Below are positions 4,145-5,809 of a stretch of 5,809 nt of DNA, in pieces. The notes beneath the pieces were generated by a model. The model was given only the letters and a program-made list of their open reading frames with translations. It was not told the origin of the DNA and did no database searches. The translations under genes and the position numbers were made by a program. Within the stretch, counting starts at the first letter, position 1, and each line of letters begins with the position of its first letter. This stretch comes from Oscillospiraceae bacterium (GTDB lineage Bacteria; Bacillota; Clostridia; Oscillospirales; Acutalibacteraceae): assembly GCA_029004655.1 (NCBI GenBank), contig JAQVYP010000116.1:1-5809 (forward strand). Direction: 5' to 3'.

Positions 4145-5629
4145 ATGGGCAAGGGTACACGTAAACGAATATCCAGAGAAAACTATTTGTTGGAGCAAGA
4201 AAAAAAGAATAAACTAGAAGCTCTTAGAAAAAAGAAAATGCGTAAAATCGGCTTAATTGTTACCTCCTGCGTATTGGTTATGGCGCTGATTGCCGGTGGG
4301 GCAGCATATGCTGTCAAATTAGGTAAGAATAACGGCTATTTTATTCGCAATAAAATAGCTGCCCAGTCCGATAGTTTCAAAGTTGATAACGCAATGATGG
4401 CGTATTTTGTGAATCAAACATATCAAAGTTTTATTTCAAACAATTCAAGTAATTTGTCGAATTACGGGCTAGATACTTCAAAGCCTTTGAAAGAGCAATC
4501 AAACAGTGATGGTGTGATATGGTATGACTATTTTATGCAAGAGGCTGAGGATAGTATAAAACAAATGCTTATATTGTCAGAAGCTGCCAATAAAGAAGGT
4601 GTTACCATAACTGATGAAGAGCTAGCCACTATTGATACTCAAATGGAATCCATAACACCAAGTGATTATGGACAGGGCGTTCAAATCAGCGATATTAAAA
4701 ATTGTCAAAAACTATATATGCTAGCTTATAAATACAGTAACCAGATTATCGATAATCTAAAATATACCGACATTGAATTGGAAAATTATTATGATTTAAA
4801 TAAAGCCAATTTCACGACTTATGATTATCGTAGATATACTTTCAGTTATTCAACTGATGATGAACAGGCGCTTACTCAAGTAGACGCAAAAACTCATGCA
4901 GATAAATTGGTTGCATGCAAAAGCGATTCTGCCTATACAGTTTGGTTGCGCAATTATATGAAAGCCTCAGGCAATTATTCGGATAATGCGGCTATTCAAG
5001 AAGCACTTGATGGCACTTTAACAGAAAATGCTGCTTATACTGCTGATGATCCTCTTAGTGAGTGGGCGTATACTGAAGACAGGCAGGTTGGAGATACATA
5101 TTTGCTTGATGATACCCAGAACAGCGGATATACTGTATATATAATGGTTGCTGTTCCGGACAGAGATATTTCTAACACAGTTGATGCGCGTCATATATTG
5201 TTAACTTTTGAAAAAAACGGTTCAGATGCGGATACACTTAAGGCTGCGCAGGCGATTTATGATGAATGGAAATCCGGAGATCAAACGGAGGATTCATTTG
5301 CCGCTTTAGCAGAAACAAAATCTGAAGACCCGGGTTCTGCTTCTCAAGGCGGTCTGTATGAGGGTATTTACGTTGGACAAACGGTTGATACATTTAACGA
5401 TTGGTGTTTTGATTCATCACGCAAGACCGGTGACACAGCAATTGTTGCCACCACATATGGTTATCATATAATGTATTTTGTCGGCATTAATGGTGAGAAG
5501 TGGAAGTCAGACGTAAAGGATGCTATTCAAAAAGCGGATTATGATAAAGCTTATGCCGAATATGAAACAAAATATGTGGTAACAATTAACGATAAAAATC
5601 TAAGCGAAATAAACATAATCCAAAAATAA
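4145..5629 (+). CDS. Membrane-anchored parvulin-type peptidyl-prolyl isomerase (PrsA/SurA-like foldase), 494 aa
   Basis: Parvulins speed proline cis-trans isomerisation; PrsA-type members help exported proteins fold outside the membrane. Residues 1-33 are strongly basic (MGKGTRKRISRENY...RKKKMRK) and probably cytoplasmic. Residues 34-58 form one membrane helix, so most of the protein would be outside the cell. Residues 60-215 resemble the helical chaperone region of PrsA/SurA. The parvulin domain spans about 347-448: ARHILLTF with His350, FAALAETKSEDPGS with Asp395, QGGLY, Phe417, WCFDSSRKTGD, and TTYGYHIMYFVG with His441. Before it, about 225-340 looks like a second, degenerate parvulin domain: SEWAYTEDRQVGDTYLL...YTVYIMVAV mirrors the end of the real one but lacks the HIL and YGYH motifs. 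SurA also has two such domains, one inactive. The start ATG 4145 follows AAAGGGTG at 7 bases. The gene is flanked by copies of a mobile element and ends at a palindromic terminator. Domain identity is firm; the label PrsA is functional analogy. Confidence 0.9.
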   Translation: MGKGTRKRISRENYLLEQEKKNKLEALRKKKMRKIGLIVTSCVLVMALIAGGAAYAVKLGKNNGYFIRNKIAAQSDSFKVDNAMMAYFVNQTYQSFISNNSSNLSNYGLDTSKPLKEQSNSDGVIWYDYFMQEAEDSIKQMLILSEAANKEGVTITDEELATIDTQMESITPSDYGQGVQISDIKNCQKLYMLAYKYSNQIIDNLKYTDIELENYYDLNKANFTTYDYRRYTFSYSTDDEQALTQVDAKTHADKLVACKSDSAYTVWLRNYMKASGNYSDNAAIQEALDGTLTENAAYTADDPLSEWAYTEDRQVGDTYLLDDTQNSGYTVYIMVAVPDRDISNTVDARHILLTFEKNGSDADTLKAAQAIYDEWKSGDQTEDSFAALAETKSEDPGSASQGGLYEGIYVGQTVDTFNDWCFDSSRKTGDTAIVATTYGYHIMYFVGINGEKWKSDVKDAIQKADYDKAYAEYETKYVVTINDKNLSEINIIQK

Positions 5630-5634
5630 TACAA

Positions 5635-5668
5635 AAAAAGTCCACGAGAAATTTCTCGTGGACTTTTT
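5635..5668. terminator. Bidirectional Rho-independent terminator after the foldase gene
   Basis: A perfect 34-base palindrome centred at 5651/5652 has arms AAAAAGTCCACGAGAAA and TTTCTCGTGGACTTTTT, starting 6 bases after the stop codon. With an A-run before and a T-run after, it should stop transcription from both directions. Confidence 0.95.
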
Positions 5669-5686
5669 GTGGTTCACAAACATATA

Positions 5687-5809
5687 ATACTAATTCCAAA
5701 TAAAAATCAACCAATCTTCGCGGCCTTTTGTTTGCGAGACTGCGTTGTCGTTCTCGGCGGGCGATAGCCCGCCTTCGTCCTCCGCCTTGTCTCACAAACA
5801 AAATCCTCG
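5687..5809. mobile_element. MITE-like element, second copy (cut by the window end)
   Basis: This aligns with copy 1 (3956-4078) over 123 positions without gaps and with three substitutions (5707 T for C, 5724 C for T, 5736 G for A). It has the same orientation. The left end ATACTAATTCC and the central hairpin (5756-5773) are intact; the right arm continues beyond the window. It sits 18 bases after the foldase terminator, in non-coding DNA. The base at 5736 improves pairing with the opposite arm compared with copy 1. Confidence 0.8.

Noticed and set aside
4259..4274. Lipobox VTSC at residues 39-42 making the foldase a lipoprotein like PrsA
   Set aside because: Only about five hydrophobic residues precede the Cys, and the hydrophobic stretch continues for 15 residues after it, which fits a membrane helix and not a lipoprotein signal.
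5586..5801. Minus-strand ORF spanning the second element copy
   Set aside because: It is built from the repeat element, the palindromic terminator and the foldase gene end. The Arg-rich start only reflects the GC-rich hairpin. The equivalent stretch of copy 1 shows no comparable ORF.
3956..5809. The repeated segments as CRISPR or a riboswitch
   Set aside because: There are only two long copies 1.7 kb apart with no spacer array or cas genes. Inverted terminal repeats and one copy lying after a terminator, not before a gene, fit a mobile element better.

Overview
The window is AT-rich DNA from a low-GC Gram-positive bacterium, most likely a gut-type member of the Clostridia (Oscillospirales/Ruminococcaceae-like). 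Pointers are the strong AGGAGG-type ribosome binding sites, T-rich intrinsic terminators, a class II fructose-bisphosphate aldolase of clostridial type, a membrane-anchored parvulin foldase, and pyrG next to the aldolase gene (Bacillus subtilis has pyrG-spo0F-fbaA). The lineage is an inference from protein resemblance; no rRNA or other marker is present. All genes read on the + strand.

Layout: (1) positions 1-123, the last codons of an unidentified gene and its terminator. (2) 124-923, a promoter region, a secreted protein of unknown function (probably starting at GTG 285, not ATG 270) and a terminator. (3) 924-2731, a regulatory region with two possible promoters, the nearer overlapping an inverted repeat, then pyrG (CTP synthase). 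(4) 2732-3800, the aldolase gene fba with a strong terminator. (5) 3801-4144, a gene-free stretch holding a weak promoter candidate, a 57-bp remnant of a repeat element and a complete 157-bp MITE-like element ending 32 bases before the next gene. (6) 4145-5668, a membrane-anchored peptidyl-prolyl isomerase with one intact and one apparently degenerate parvulin-like domain, ending in a perfect palindromic terminator. (7) 5687-5809, a second copy of the element, same orientation, cut by the window edge.

The most notable observation is in PyrG. The frame is intact and both domains are recognisable, but the glutaminase domain has lost its whole catalytic triad: nucleophile Cys to Gly380, His to Val502, Glu to Gln504. 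A glutamine-binding Arg is Cys457, and the GTP-responsive lid is about 14 residues short and lacks its usual GGTMRLG-like motif. In the synthetase domain the Mg-ATP ligand Asp72 is Asn. This should be either an ammonia-only CTP synthase or a non-catalytic, possibly regulatory or filament-forming, relative. The second notable item is the repeat element, whose two copies (120 of 123 positions identical) flank the foldase gene as direct repeats.

The genes otherwise look like unlinked housekeeping units: pyrimidine nucleotide synthesis, glycolysis and export-associated protein folding, mostly as single-gene units separated by terminators. Only pyrG-fba lacks an obvious terminator between the genes.
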